Source of the DNA: Microlunatus phosphovorus NM-1
GTDB lineage: Bacteria > Actinomycetota > Actinomycetes > Propionibacteriales > Propionibacteriaceae
Length of the DNA stretch: 64,000 nt
Direction of reading: 5' to 3'
NCBI RefSeq assembly: GCF_000270245.1
Contig: NC_015635.1
Span: 3,720,001-3,784,000 of the forward strand
Part shown: positions 31,002 to 40,410 of the stretch, piece after piece
Position numbering within the stretch: position 1 is the stretch's first letter
How the letters are laid out: the number at the start of each line of letters is the position of its first letter
Program-made: the position numbers and the translations under genes
Notes under the pieces: model-generated
Seen by the model: the letters and a program-made list of their open reading frames with translations, nothing else
What the model was told of the DNA's origin: nothing
Databases searched by the model: none

Positions 31002-31109
31002 ACCCAGACATAAAGGATGCCGGCCGGATTCGACCGGGCAGTCAGGCAATCTGTGGACAGCGCTTCCTGGCCCGACTGACCTGTGGACAACCCAGGTAGC
31101 GTGACGGGG

Positions 31110-31790
31110 GTGAGCGAGTCGACCGGGCCTGGCATGGGCCGTCCGAGCGGACCGGACTTCGCCGGTCCCCCAGTGCCCGGCGCCGGATCCCCGTCCGCCG
31201 GGTCCGGCTGGTCGCCTCGGCAGCCATCGGCCGAGCCGCCCCCATCAGCGCCTCGGCCCCCGAGACCACCACGCAGTCGACTGCCTGCTGTGCTCACGGC
31301 GATGGCGATCGCCGTGGTCGGACTCGTCGTCGTGCTGGCCAGCGTCTGGGCCGTGCACCAGGATGCCCGGCAAGCCGCAGCGCCGCAGCCGGTGCCGAGC
31401 CCGCCGGCGACCGCCAGCCCGTCGCCGGCCAGGCAGATCGAGTTCACCAGCGACACCGGCAGTGGGGTCTTACGGATCGTGCGCCACAGCTGGGACCCGG
31501 CAGGCTCGACGGCCGACGGCAAGTCGCTGCTCACCCTGGAGATCGCGGTGAGCTGCACCAGCGGCACCCTGCGGTACGGCCCCGACTCCTTCGAGGCATT
31601 CGATCAGCATGGCGGGCTGTTCGAGTCCACGTACGACCCGGACTCCTCGACCGCGCTGGAGCTGATCCGGCTTTCGGCCGGAGAGGAGGTCAGCGGCACC
31701 GTCACGTTCGAGATCCCACGCGGTGAGGTGACGTTGCTGTTGAGCGATGATCTGTCCCGACCGGTCACGGCGCTCAAAGTGCCCGACTGA
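31110..31790 (+). CDS. Membrane-anchored protein, DUF4352-like extracellular domain
   Basis: 226 residues from GTG 31110, which follows a TAGCGT -10-like box by 7 nt; GTG 31083 is an alternative. A Pro/Gly/Ser-rich cytoplasmic N-terminus (about 60 residues) is followed by one membrane helix (LTAMAIAVVGLVVVLASVWAV, about 69-90), a Pro/Ala-rich stalk and a beta-sandwich-like domain (residues ~115-226) with LLTLEIAVSC, YGPDSFEAFD and GTVTFEIPRGE, as in DUF4352/telokin-like proteins. Function unknown. Confidence 0.65.
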   Translation: MSESTGPGMGRPSGPDFAGPPVPGAGSPSAGSGWSPRQPSAEPPPSAPRPPRPPRSRLPAVLTAMAIAVVGLVVVLASVWAVHQDARQAAAPQPVPSPPATASPSPARQIEFTSDTGSGVLRIVRHSWDPAGSTADGKSLLTLEIAVSCTSGTLRYGPDSFEAFDQHGGLFESTYDPDSSTALELIRLSAGEEVSGTVTFEIPRGEVTLLLSDDLSRPVTALKVPD

Positions 31791-31817
31791 CCGCCCGCAT
31801 CGCTCTATCCTGTCCGG

Positions 31818-32786
31818 GTGCCTGACCTCGAAGAGCTGGTCGTCCGCGGTTGGGAGGTCCTTCGCCTGACCTCGGACAGCCTGGTGGTGGAGTTGGTGCC
31901 GGCGCTCGGCGGCACTGTCACCTCGCTACGCCGCCGCGCCGACGATCTCGAGCTGCTCTGGCAGACTCCGTGGGGACTGCGTCGCCGGCAGGCGATCGAG
32001 CTGCCCGGCTCGACGGAGGTGACCAGGTACACCAACTCTCCCGGCGGCTGGCATCCGGTCTTCCCGAACGGCGGTGACGGCACCTCGGTCCACGGAGCCG
32101 AGTGGGGTTTCGACGGTGAGGCGCGGGTGACCTGGCTGGACTGGCGATTGACCGGTGACTCGCTGGTCCTGCAAGGCCGGCTCACCCGCTCGCCGTTCGA
32201 GCTGACCCGGGAGGTCACGCTGCGCGACGATCAGGTCACCGTTGCCGACACCGTGGTCAACGTGGGTGCGGAGCACATCGATGTGATGTGGGGTCAGCAG
32301 ATCGCCTTCGGCGCCGGCCTGCTCGGACCGGACACCGTCGTGCACTCCGGCTGCACCACCGTCCGTCCGGACGGCCGGCTCGCCACCTCGGCCTCGTACG
32401 ACGACCTGCTGCCCTGGCCGCGCGCGTACGGGCGGCACGGCTTGGTGAACCTGCGCGGCATCGGCGACGGCCCGGAGACCAGGATGGCCTATCTGTGCGA
32501 CTTCGCCGATGCCTCGATCCGCGTCCAGCGGCCCAGCGCCGGCCTCTCCGTCGAACTGCAGTGGGACGAGTTCAGCTGGCCGCACGTCTGGTACGAACTG
32601 GAGACCGGCGCCCGAAAAGGGTTTCCCTGGTATGGCACCGGTCGATATCTCGCCTTCACTCCATGCTCGAGCTGGCCGGCACACGGTCTGCACGATGCTC
32701 GGCGCGTCTCATCGACCCTGATGCGCATCCACGAGGGAGGCGAACGGACCTCCTATCTGAGGGTACGAGTGCAGTCCACAGGCTGA
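31818..32786 (+). CDS. Aldose 1-epimerase family protein
   Basis: 322 residues, GTG start. Galactose-mutarotase-like superfamily fold: LVPALGGTVTSLRRR at the N-terminus, NSPGGWHPVFPNGGDG, HGAEWGF with a likely catalytic His, and ELQWDEFSWPHVWYELETG near the C-terminus. Members interconvert anomers of sugars or bind them; this branch is divergent from GalM proper, so the substrate is open. Its 3' end overlaps the convergent oxidoreductase by 34 bp, and it probably belongs functionally to that sugar locus. Confidence 0.8.
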   Translation: MPDLEELVVRGWEVLRLTSDSLVVELVPALGGTVTSLRRRADDLELLWQTPWGLRRRQAIELPGSTEVTRYTNSPGGWHPVFPNGGDGTSVHGAEWGFDGEARVTWLDWRLTGDSLVLQGRLTRSPFELTREVTLRDDQVTVADTVVNVGAEHIDVMWGQQIAFGAGLLGPDTVVHSGCTTVRPDGRLATSASYDDLLPWPRAYGRHGLVNLRGIGDGPETRMAYLCDFADASIRVQRPSAGLSVELQWDEFSWPHVWYELETGARKGFPWYGTGRYLAFTPCSSWPAHGLHDARRVSSTLMRIHEGGERTSYLRVRVQSTG

Positions 32787-33778
32787 CCGGTTCGCACCGA
32801 CTCGTACGCGGCCAGCACCACCGCCAGGCTGCGCGTCCCAGCGACTCCATCCGGCACCGCGACCGCCTCACCGGCGACAACCCGCAGGAATGCGTCGAGC
32901 AGCAGCGCGTCCAGCTCCGGCCCGTAGCCGATCCAGGCGGCGTTGCCGGTCGAGTTCAGGTGACCGCCGATCCGGCCGGCGAACGGGTCCAGGTCCACGA
33001 TGCCGCCCGTGCCGGTCACCCGCAGCGTCAGCCCACCCCAGGTCGCGAAGCCGTCGGGCCGGGACCAGCTCGCATCGATCACCACCGGCACGTCGCGGCC
33101 GCCGAGCTCCAGCCGCAGAGCCGCCAACCCGACGGTCTCGACCGCGACCTCGGGATGCAGCAGCCGGTTCGCCACCGCATAGACGCTGCGGACCCGACTG
33201 TCCGGCCACAGACAGTCCACCAGGTCGAGCACATGCACCAGGTGATCGGTCAGGGCACCACCGCCCGCGGCTGCGGGATCGACGAACCAGGCTCGCTCGC
33301 CGTGCGGGATGCGACCGTTGTTGGTGCCGGCGATGCTGACGATCTCCCCCAGCGGTCCGGCGGCCAGCTGTCGGAGCTCGGCGACCGCCGGGGAGAAGCG
33401 CACCGGGTGGGCGATCATGAGCTGTACGCCGGCCGCCGCGCACGCGGTGGTCATCGCCTGGGCATCGGCCAGCGTGGTGGCGATCGGCTTCTCGCACAGC
33501 ACGTGTGCTCCGGCGGCAGCGGCCAGTTCGACCAGCGGGCGATGCGCGGCGTTCTCCGCGCAGATGATCACCGCATCAGGGCGAGCGGCGAGCAGGGCGG
33601 CATAGTCGGCCTCGTAAGCCACCCCGAGCGCGTCGGCCAGCTCCGCGCCGCCGGACTCGCCGGGGCGCCGTGCATGGTCGGGGTCGGTGGCCAGCACTTC
33701 GACTCCAGGTATCACCGCCAGCAGCCGGGCGTACGACGCGGCGTGCAGATGCGCGAAGGACATCACCCCGACCCTCAT
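32753..33778 (-). CDS. Gfo/Idh/MocA family oxidoreductase
   Basis: 341 residues from ATG 33778, which overlaps the stop of the upstream paralogue (GATGAG). N-terminal Rossmann domain (MRVGVMSFAHLHAASYARLL; the usual GxGxxG is replaced by SFAHLH as in a known subgroup), with the family's EKP motif (VLCEKPIATT). The C-terminal domain carries GGALTDHLVHVLDLVDCL. NAD(P)-dependent oxidation of sugars or inositols is the family role. Second gene of a two-gene operon. Confidence 0.88.
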   Translation of the reverse strand: MRVGVMSFAHLHAASYARLLAVIPGVEVLATDPDHARRPGESGGAELADALGVAYEADYAALLAARPDAVIICAENAAHRPLVELAAAAGAHVLCEKPIATTLADAQAMTTACAAAGVQLMIAHPVRFSPAVAELRQLAAGPLGEIVSIAGTNNGRIPHGERAWFVDPAAAGGGALTDHLVHVLDLVDCLWPDSRVRSVYAVANRLLHPEVAVETVGLAALRLELGGRDVPVVIDASWSRPDGFATWGGLTLRVTGTGGIVDLDPFAGRIGGHLNSTGNAAWIGYGPELDALLLDAFLRVVAGEAVAVPDGVAGTRSLAVVLAAYESVRTGQPVDCTRTLR

Positions 33779-34755
33779 CGCGCCACCTCCGTACCGGCCA
33801 CCGGTTCCGCCTGTCCACTGACCAGCGAGCATTGCGCGGCCTCGGCGATCCGGATCGCGGCCAGCCCGTCGCGGGCGCCGACCCGTGGCAGGGGTCCGCC
33901 ACGCAAAGCGGCCAAGAATTCCCCCAGCTCGGTTTGGAAGGGACTCTCGTACGCCATCGCGGGCAACAGTCCACGGCCTGTACCGGCAACCGGCTGATCG
34001 CCGAAGTCGGTCTGCAGCAGAGGGTGCTCAGCCGAATCATGCGTCAGCACCCCACCGGTGCCTGCGATGTCGAAGGTGGTCCGAAACCTCGTGCCCGGTC
34101 GAGCCCAGGTGCCACACACGTTGCTCAGCGCGCCGCTTCGATGCGCGAGCAGCACCTGGACACTGCGCACACCGCCGGCCATCGACTCCTGTGCGTACGC
34201 GGTAGCGACCTCGCCGGCAGTCCAGCGAGCGAAGTCCAGATCGTGCAGGCACTGATCCAGCACGATCCCGCCGGACTGCGCGTCATCGTGGAACCAGGCT
34301 GCCGTTGGTGCCGACCCGGTCCTGGTGAACCGCTGCACCGCAACCTCCCCGATCGCGCCGGCGGAGACTGCCGCCCGGGCGGCGGCGTACTCGCTGAAGT
34401 AGCGCACCACATGACCGGGATACAGCGGCAGATCAGCGGCTTCGAACGCCTCGATCACCCGCTCCGCCTCGGCTGCGGTCCGCGCCAAGGGCTTCTCGCA
34501 GACGACCGGCAGCCCGGCGTGCAACGCGGCCAGCGCGAGGTCGCCGTGCGTCGGTGTCGGGGTCGCGATGTCGACGACATCGGCGCAGCCGAGCAGTTCC
34601 GACAAGGTTGCGACCTCGGTGCCACCGAGCTCGGCGATCAGCCCGGCTGCGCCCGCGTGGGAGAAGACCGAGACCTCGACCCCGAGCGAGCGCCACGCCG
34701 ACAGGTGCTCACGAGCGATCCCACCAGCGCCGATCAGGCCGATCCACAGACTCAT
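33775..34755 (-). CDS. Gfo/Idh/MocA family oxidoreductase
   Basis: 326 residues, ATG start. N-terminal GLIGAGGIAREHL is a canonical nucleotide-binding motif; VVCEKPLARTAAEAERVIEAF contains the catalytic EKP lysine; IVLDQCLHDLDFARWTAGEV is the C-terminal signature with the family His/Asp. It overlaps the following paralogue by 4 bp, so both are co-translated. Neighbouring PfkB and aldose-epimerase genes suggest a sugar or polyol catabolic set; the substrate is unknown. Confidence 0.9.
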   Translation of the reverse strand: MSLWIGLIGAGGIAREHLSAWRSLGVEVSVFSHAGAAGLIAELGGTEVATLSELLGCADVVDIATPTPTHGDLALAALHAGLPVVCEKPLARTAAEAERVIEAFEAADLPLYPGHVVRYFSEYAAARAAVSAGAIGEVAVQRFTRTGSAPTAAWFHDDAQSGGIVLDQCLHDLDFARWTAGEVATAYAQESMAGGVRSVQVLLAHRSGALSNVCGTWARPGTRFRTTFDIAGTGGVLTHDSAEHPLLQTDFGDQPVAGTGRGLLPAMAYESPFQTELGEFLAALRGGPLPRVGARDGLAAIRIAEAAQCSLVSGQAEPVAGTEVAR

Positions 34756-34782
34756 AGGGAGGAATCTGCCGCATCACCTCTC

Positions 34783-35793
34783 TCAGGCGGCGACCAGCCC
34801 CGGTCGCGCACTGCGCTCGGCCAGATCCCGAGCGAGCGCCAGCTGCCTGGTGAGCCGGGTCGCCTCGCCGGCGTAGCCCGCTGCCGGGTGCATCGTCGCC
34901 GGGTGAGTGGCCCGCTGGTCCAACGCTGCTGCGACCTGCCAGGCCCGTCCGACGACTCGCAGAGCCCTGGTGCCGGCGGTGACCACTGCAGGGCCACCAG
35001 CGCGCCGGTAGCCCTGCAGCAGATAGTCACGCAGACAGACCTCGCTGGCACTCCCCCATGGTGCTCGCGATCCCCCGGTCAATTCCGCGACTGTCTCCAC
35101 CGCTCCGGCCAGGTCCCACCCTGGATCGCCCAGCCCTGCGATGCTCAGATCCACGAACCGCACCCGGACCTCGGGCGTGCGCTGCACCAGCACCCGGTCC
35201 GCGCTCAACTCACCGTGGATCCAACGATCAGCAGTCCAGCGGTCGGCGACCCGGTCGACAGTGCGCCGCAGTGCTCGGTCGCTGCTCAGGGTCCGCAGCA
35301 CGAATGCACGGGCGCTGGCAGCCGGCAACTGGCGCATCGAGCGTGGCAGCCGCTCCGGATCCAACACCCAGGGCCGCGGCGCGGCAGGCGCCTGTGCGCC
35401 GGCCGGGATGCCGCACCGGTGCAGCGCCGCCACCGCCGAACCCCAAGCCTGACAGACATCGGCCAGCTCAGCCATCGTCCCGCGCAGCTCCGACAGCCGC
35501 GCACCCGGCAGCGCCAGCACCCAGTCGACGTCATCACTGCCCGACACCGATTCTGGCACCAGTCCAGAGCCGGAGAGCCCGCGCAGGCAGACCGGCTCGC
35601 GCTGGGCCGCACCGGTCCAGCCAAGCCCGTGCCGGGCGTACGCGATCGTCCGTCCGTGCAGCATCAGGCGGGAGCCCTCGACCACCACTGCACCGGCAGC
35701 GACCTCAAAGCTGGTGATCAGGCCGGCCACCACGGCGCTCCGGATCAGGTCGGCGCTGCCCTGTGCTGCGGGTCTCGCTTCGGTGATGATCAT
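34783..35793 (-). CDS. Phosphotransferase-fold (APH-like) protein lacking the usual catalytic Asp
   Basis: 336 residues from ATG 35793, preceded by GGACGAGAG. The C-terminal half has the layout of an aminoglycoside-phosphotransferase kinase lobe: RWIHGELSADRVLV in place of HGDLHxxN, then VRFVDLSIAGLGDPGWDLA with the metal-binding Asp and the family's GDPxxDLA end. The catalytic Asp of HGD is Glu here and the following His/Asn are also changed, so it may be a pseudokinase or a diverged enzyme. Unrelated to the neighbours by strand overlap; it ends 27 bp before the oxidoreductase operon and may be its first gene. Confidence 0.7.
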   Translation of the reverse strand: MIITEARPAAQGSADLIRSAVVAGLITSFEVAAGAVVVEGSRLMLHGRTIAYARHGLGWTGAAQREPVCLRGLSGSGLVPESVSGSDDVDWVLALPGARLSELRGTMAELADVCQAWGSAVAALHRCGIPAGAQAPAAPRPWVLDPERLPRSMRQLPAASARAFVLRTLSSDRALRRTVDRVADRWTADRWIHGELSADRVLVQRTPEVRVRFVDLSIAGLGDPGWDLAGAVETVAELTGGSRAPWGSASEVCLRDYLLQGYRRAGGPAVVTAGTRALRVVGRAWQVAAALDQRATHPATMHPAAGYAGEATRLTRQLALARDLAERSARPGLVAA

Positions 35794-35941
35794 GGCTCTC
35801 GTCCGGTTCTCCCCCGGTCCGGTCGGTCCGGACCCCGTTACCTCCCAAGAGCCCTCATCGAAGGGGCAGATACGGGTTCTGCGGACCCATCGGTGTGCTC
35901 TGTGTGACAGCGCGCTTGCCCGGCTGGGGCACTCTGGAGAC

Positions 35942-36580
35942 ATGAGCCAGCCGTACGCCAGTGCTCCCGCCCGCCGGACGAGCCCGTCGCCGGGCGCGGC
36001 GGTCGTGGTGATGACGGTCCTGCTGGCTGCACTCTGGCTGCTGGAGATCGCCGATCAGGTGACCGGTGAGCAACTCGACTACTACGGCATCCGCGCCCGC
36101 GAGCTCGACGGCCTGCCCGGGATTCTCACCTCACCGTTTCTACACGCCGGGTTCGACCATCTGGCCAGCAACTCGCTGCCGTTCTGGGTGCTCGGCTTCT
36201 TGGTGCTGCTCGGCGGACTGGCCCGCTGGCTGATCACCACGACGATCACCGTGATCAGTGCCGGACTCACCGCTTGGCTGCTCACCCCGGCCGACACGAT
36301 CATCGTCGGGGCCAGCGGTTTGATCTTCGGCTGGCTCACGTACCTGTTGGCTCGCGGCATCTGGTCCCGTTCGGCCGGTCAAATCCTGGTCGCGATCGGG
36401 GTGCTCGTGGTCTACGGCGGACTGATCTGGGGGGTGCTGCCGAGCCAGGCGGGCGTGTCGTGGCAGGCCCATCTCGGCGGTGCCGTCGGCGGGGTGCTGG
36501 CGGCCTGGTTGCTGCATCGGCGGTCGAGCCGGTCGGCGCCGCCCTCGTACGCGGCCCAACCGCGCACCTGGTCTCAGTAG
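35942..36580 (+). CDS. Rhomboid family intramembrane serine protease
   Basis: 212 residues, ATG 35942. Six hydrophobic segments. LTSPFLHAGFDHLASNSLPFWVLG holds the conserved HxxxN in helix 2, VGASGLIFGW the catalytic Ser in GxSG, and SWQAHLGGAVGGVLAAWLL the catalytic His. The dyad is complete, so activity is expected; substrates are unknown. A short cytoplasmic Pro/Ser-rich N-terminus precedes the first helix. Its end overlaps the convergent HPt gene by 7 bp. Confidence 0.92.
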   Translation: MSQPYASAPARRTSPSPGAAVVVMTVLLAALWLLEIADQVTGEQLDYYGIRARELDGLPGILTSPFLHAGFDHLASNSLPFWVLGFLVLLGGLARWLITTTITVISAGLTAWLLTPADTIIVGASGLIFGWLTYLLARGIWSRSAGQILVAIGVLVVYGGLIWGVLPSQAGVSWQAHLGGAVGGVLAAWLLHRRSSRSAPPSYAAQPRTWSQ

Positions 36581-36948
36581 TCCAGCTGGAGATCATCGGC
36601 CAACTGAGCGCTGGCCTCCTCGAGCGCGACCCGGGCAGCCGTGAGCCGCTCCGGGTCTGGTGTGGTCCCGGCGGTATCGGCGAAGAAGTGCTCGAGCTGG
36701 CGTGCTCGTTCGGAGACCCCGGCGAATCCGAAGGTCCCTGCCGACCCGGCGAGTTGATGGGCGGTTCGCTCCGCGACCCCCCAGCCGGCTCGATCCAGCC
36801 CGTGCTCGCCGGCCCGTTCCAAGGCGGCGCGAAGCTGTTCGATCCGCACCTGATTGGTCCGCCGAGCCTGGCCGGCGATCGTGGCCAGCAGCCGGGAGAT
36901 CGGCTCCTTCGGCCCTGACTCCGGTGACCGGGACTCTGTCTCACTCAC
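36574..36948 (-). CDS. HPt domain protein (histidine phosphotransfer)
   Basis: 124 residues from GTG 36948, which overlaps the receiver-gene stop; a longer frame starts at 36978. An HPt four-helix domain is indicated by RTAHQLAGSAGTFGFAGVSERARQLE, with phospho-accepting His at residue 64 and the conserved GSAGxFG. It relays phosphate between receivers. Co-translated with the receiver gene directly upstream, so the two probably exchange phosphate with each other and with the divergent kinase. Confidence 0.85.
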   Translation of the reverse strand: MSETESRSPESGPKEPISRLLATIAGQARRTNQVRIEQLRAALERAGEHGLDRAGWGVAERTAHQLAGSAGTFGFAGVSERARQLEHFFADTAGTTPDPERLTAARVALEEASAQLADDLQLDY

Positions 36949-37324
36949 TGTTCCACCCGGCGATCCGGTTGATCTCATCGGCGAGTGACATCGGATCGAA
37001 TGGCTTGTTGATCACTCCGAGCAGATTGGGTAGCCGGCCCAGCTGGTCGGTGGCCAGCGGCGTCTTGGCGGTCAGGAAGATCACCGGCAGCTCACGGGTC
37101 GTGGGATCGAGGCGTAGCAGCGCCGCCGTGCTGGGTCCGTCCAAGGACGGCATCATGACATCCAACAGCACGAGGTCGAGCCGCTGCTGGCACGCCACTC
37201 GACGCGCCTCCTCGCCATTGCGCGCGGTGCTCACCTGCCAGCCGGCGACCGACTCCAAGGCGATCTTGGCTACCTCGCGAATCATGTCGTCGTCATCGAC
37301 GACAAGCACTTTGCGAGAGCTCAC
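36941..37324 (-). CDS. Stand-alone response-regulator receiver
   Basis: 127 residues from GTG 37324; an upstream frame exists but the receiver begins right here (KVLVVDDDDMIREVAKIALE). Acidic pocket DDDD, phospho-Asp in LLDVMMPSLDG (residue 55) and Lys in INKPFDP are present. There is no output domain, as in CheY-like or phosphorelay intermediates. Divergent from the histidine kinase 101 bp away and overlapping the HPt gene, which suggests a kinase-receiver-HPt-regulator relay. Confidence 0.9.
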   Translation of the reverse strand: MSSRKVLVVDDDDMIREVAKIALESVAGWQVSTARNGEEARRVACQQRLDLVLLDVMMPSLDGPSTAALLRLDPTTRELPVIFLTAKTPLATDQLGRLPNLLGVINKPFDPMSLADEINRIAGWNSE

Positions 37325-37425
37325 CAGACCATCCTCATCGTCGCCGATACCGGGCGCAGCCCGGCACCCGGTTCTGATCGTTGCTCCATCGTAATCATCG
37401 CCGGAGGCTGCTAGCGTCACCGGTC

Positions 37426-39507
37426 ATGGCGGAGCCCGCGGTATCGGAGAGGTTCCAGCCGCCCCGCACAGTGCTGATCGCGACCGTGCTCGCGCTCATC
37501 CTGGTGGCTTTGGTGCTGGCCAGCGGTCTGCCGCAGCCGGTCCGTCGGGCAACTTCCGGCGTCGCGCTGCTGATCAGCTGCAGCAGTCTGGCGACCGTGT
37601 GTCTGGTGCGTTCGCGTCGGTCTCAGACCGGCCGGCGGCAAGCCTGGGCTCTGTTCGGCGCGGCGGCCGGGGCCGCCGCCTTGGGCAATGCGTGGCTCAC
37701 GGTGGTCGATCTCGCCGGCCTGATCGAGCTCTCGCAGGTCGGCGACGCGCTGATCCTGGCCTCGGTCGCGCTCATCCTGGTGGGTCTGCTCGCGTACCCA
37801 TTCGGACCGCGACACCTCTACGACTTCGTGCGGCTGCTGCTGGATACCATCGTGCTCGGCGGCTCGATCCTGCTGATCTTGAGCAACACCGTGCTGCCCA
37901 GGGTCGCGGAGCATCCGACCTCGGGCACCATCGCGCTGGTCCTGGCGCCGGTCATCGACATCATCATGGCCACCGTGATCTGGTTGCTGGTGCTTCGCGC
38001 CCGGCCCGCTGACCGGATCGGGCTCGCCCTGACCGCAGCTGGTTTCGTGCTGTTCTCCCTCTCCGAGATCGCTGCGGCGATCGGCCGTTCCCACGGCGCC
38101 TTCTCCTTCGGCAGCGTCACCGACATCGGCTGGATCACCGGCTATGCGCTGCTGACGATCGCCATCATGTGGTCGCCGTCGACCTTCCCCACGCCACCGG
38201 ATGTCGACAGCATCGACCGTTCCCCCGTGGTGAGGTCCCTGGTCATCTTCGCGGTCTTCATGGTTGCAGGCTGGCTGTCCCTCAACACGATGTCTCGCGG
38301 CACCGACCCGCTGACCGTGCTCGTCCTGCTCGCCACCGTGACCGTGGCCATCCTGGTGCGCCAGATGCTGCTGCTGGCAGACAATGACCGGCTGCGAGCA
38401 CGGTTGGAGCAGCGGGTCGCCGAACGGAGCACCGAGCTCGCCGAGGTCACCCAGCGCACCGACCTGATGGTGAACTCCGTCGAGGACGGGGTCTACGGCG
38501 TCGACAGCCTGGGACGGGTCACCTTCATGAACCCGGCCGGCGACCGGCTGCTCGGCACGCGCCGCAACGAGCTCCTCGGCCTGCCCGCACATCAGCGCTT
38601 TCACTCACATCCGCCCGGCGACTGCTATCTGCGTGCCATCCTGCACACCGGGGTCGCGATCACCGGCATCGAGGACTCGTACTGGACCACTGACGGCCGA
38701 CAGGTGCCGGTCGAAGTGAGTGCGAGCCCGATGACCGACAGTCGCGGGGTTCGAGGGGTGGTGGTCGTGTTCCGCGACATCACCCGCCGCCGTGAGGTGG
38801 ATCAGCTCAAGAACGAGTTCGTCTCGATGGTGAGTCATGAGCTGAAGACCCCGCTGACCGCCATCCGCGGGTCGTTGGGACTGCTGGCCGGCGGAGCGCT
38901 GGGTGAGTTGACCCCGCCGGCGACGCGGATGGTCGAGATCGCGGTGGAGAGCAGTGAGCGGCTCACTCGGCTGATCAACGAGATCCTCGACATGGAACGG
39001 ATCGAGGCCGGCTCGCTGCCCATGGAGATCGGCTCGCACGCCAGCGCTGACCTGCTCGGAGCGGCGCACGACCAGGTCCAGGTGCTGGCCGCCGATGCCG
39101 AAGTCGGGGTGCTGATCGAACGCGCTGAGGGCACCGTGCTTGCTGATGCCGATCGGGTCGTGCAGACCCTGATCAACCTGGTCGGCAACGCGATCAAGTT
39201 CTCTCCGCCCGGCAGCCAGGTGGTGATGGAGGCCGCACCGGAGGATCGGATGGTGGCCTTCCGGGTGATCGACCAGGGTCGAGGCATCCCCGCCGATCGA
39301 CTGAACCTCATCTTCGAACGGTTCGAACAGGTCGACTCCTCCGATGCCCGAGACAAAGGCGGCACCGGTCTCGGCTTGGCGATCAGCCGGAGCATCGTCC
39401 ACCGCCTGGGCGGCCGCATCTGGGCCGAGAACAATCCTGATCGTGGCTCGACGTTCACCTTCACCCTGCCCGCCGACTCCGACGGGCAAGTCGAAGACGG
39501 GCGGTGA
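37426..39507 (+). CDS. Membrane sensor histidine kinase with PAS domain
   Basis: 693 residues from ATG 37426; a TAGCGT -10-like box ends 8 nt upstream. Residues 1-310 hold about eight membrane helices (MASE-like sensor). A coiled-coil linker (LRARLEQRVAERSTELAEV) leads to a PAS domain (LMVNSVEDGVYGVDSLGRVTFMNPAG, about 345-455), HisKA with His471 (SMVSHELKTPLTAI) and HATPase_c (LVGNAIKFSPPGSQVV, DQGRGIPADRLNLIFERF, GGTGLGLAIS, to 690). All kinase boxes are intact. The OmpR-type regulator follows 75 bp downstream and is the likely partner. Confidence 0.93.
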   Translation: MAEPAVSERFQPPRTVLIATVLALILVALVLASGLPQPVRRATSGVALLISCSSLATVCLVRSRRSQTGRRQAWALFGAAAGAAALGNAWLTVVDLAGLIELSQVGDALILASVALILVGLLAYPFGPRHLYDFVRLLLDTIVLGGSILLILSNTVLPRVAEHPTSGTIALVLAPVIDIIMATVIWLLVLRARPADRIGLALTAAGFVLFSLSEIAAAIGRSHGAFSFGSVTDIGWITGYALLTIAIMWSPSTFPTPPDVDSIDRSPVVRSLVIFAVFMVAGWLSLNTMSRGTDPLTVLVLLATVTVAILVRQMLLLADNDRLRARLEQRVAERSTELAEVTQRTDLMVNSVEDGVYGVDSLGRVTFMNPAGDRLLGTRRNELLGLPAHQRFHSHPPGDCYLRAILHTGVAITGIEDSYWTTDGRQVPVEVSASPMTDSRGVRGVVVVFRDITRRREVDQLKNEFVSMVSHELKTPLTAIRGSLGLLAGGALGELTPPATRMVEIAVESSERLTRLINEILDMERIEAGSLPMEIGSHASADLLGAAHDQVQVLAADAEVGVLIERAEGTVLADADRVVQTLINLVGNAIKFSPPGSQVVMEAAPEDRMVAFRVIDQGRGIPADRLNLIFERFEQVDSSDARDKGGTGLGLAISRSIVHRLGGRIWAENNPDRGSTFTFTLPADSDGQVEDGR

Positions 39508-39582
39508 ACACCCCACCCCCGTTGGGTGATGGATGACCCCATTCGGATGATGTAGAACCCGTGTCCGACTACGGTAGTGGCC

Positions 39583-40398
39583 ATGGTGACGGGTCAGGAG
39601 CGGACGGCGGTGGTGATCGAGGACGATGTCGACGTCCGCAACCTGTTGGCCGCCATTCTCAACGAGGCCGGGTTCCACGCCGTTCCTGCGGCCACCGGCA
39701 TCGAGGGCATCAACGCCGTACGTCAGCACCAACCCATCCTCACCACGCTCGACGTGAGCCTGCCGGGCATCGATGGCTTCGAGGTCGCTCGCCGGATCAG
39801 GAGCTTCTCCGACACGTACGTGATCATGTTGTCGGCCCGCAATGAAGAGATCGACACACTGATGGGCTTGGATGCCGGCGCGGACGACTATCTGACCAAG
39901 CCATTCCGGCCGCGCGAGCTGCGAGCGCGGATCGAAGCCATGATGCGCCGACGCAAGACCATGTGGAGCCGCCACCCCAGCCGACCGGAAGGCGACGTCA
40001 ACAACGCAACTCCGCTCGTGGTGGCCGCCACCCCGGCGCCGACACCGGACACGACCGCCGCGGACTCCACCGGCTGGTTGACGCACAACGGCTTGCGGAT
40101 CAACGGCGACATGTGGCTGTGCGACCTTGACGGTGCGCCGGTGGAACTGACCCGCAGTGAGTTCGATCTGCTGTTGACCTTGATGGCGGGAAAACGTCGG
40201 GTGATCAGCAAAGACACGTTGGCTCTGGAGCTACGTGGCGAAACCTCGGGCGCCTATGTCTCCGACTCGGATCGGCGGGCGGTCGAGGTGCATATGGCGA
40301 ACCTGCGCCGCAAGCTCAGCGACAATGCCACCTCACCGCGCTACATCGAGACGGTCCGTGGCGTGGGCTATCGGATCGCGGAGCCGCGAGTCCGCTAG
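39583..40398 (+). CDS. OmpR-type response regulator
   Basis: 271 residues from ATG 39583 (GTG 39577 also in frame); a TACGGT -10-like box ends 7 nt upstream. Receiver with DD pair (VVIEDDVDVRN), phospho-Asp57 (TTLDVSLPGIDG) and Lys (YLTKPFRPRELRARIEAMM). A ~50-residue Pro/Thr/Asn-rich linker, longer than usual, joins it to a winged-helix Trans_reg_C domain (VELTRSEFDLLLTLMAGKRRVISKD ... VEVHMANLRRKLSD ... RYIETVRGVGYRI). It binds DNA as the output of the upstream kinase. Confidence 0.93.
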   Translation: MVTGQERTAVVIEDDVDVRNLLAAILNEAGFHAVPAATGIEGINAVRQHQPILTTLDVSLPGIDGFEVARRIRSFSDTYVIMLSARNEEIDTLMGLDAGADDYLTKPFRPRELRARIEAMMRRRKTMWSRHPSRPEGDVNNATPLVVAATPAPTPDTTAADSTGWLTHNGLRINGDMWLCDLDGAPVELTRSEFDLLLTLMAGKRRVISKDTLALELRGETSGAYVSDSDRRAVEVHMANLRRKLSDNATSPRYIETVRGVGYRIAEPRVR

Positions 40399-40410
40399 GC
40401 GAGCACCGGC

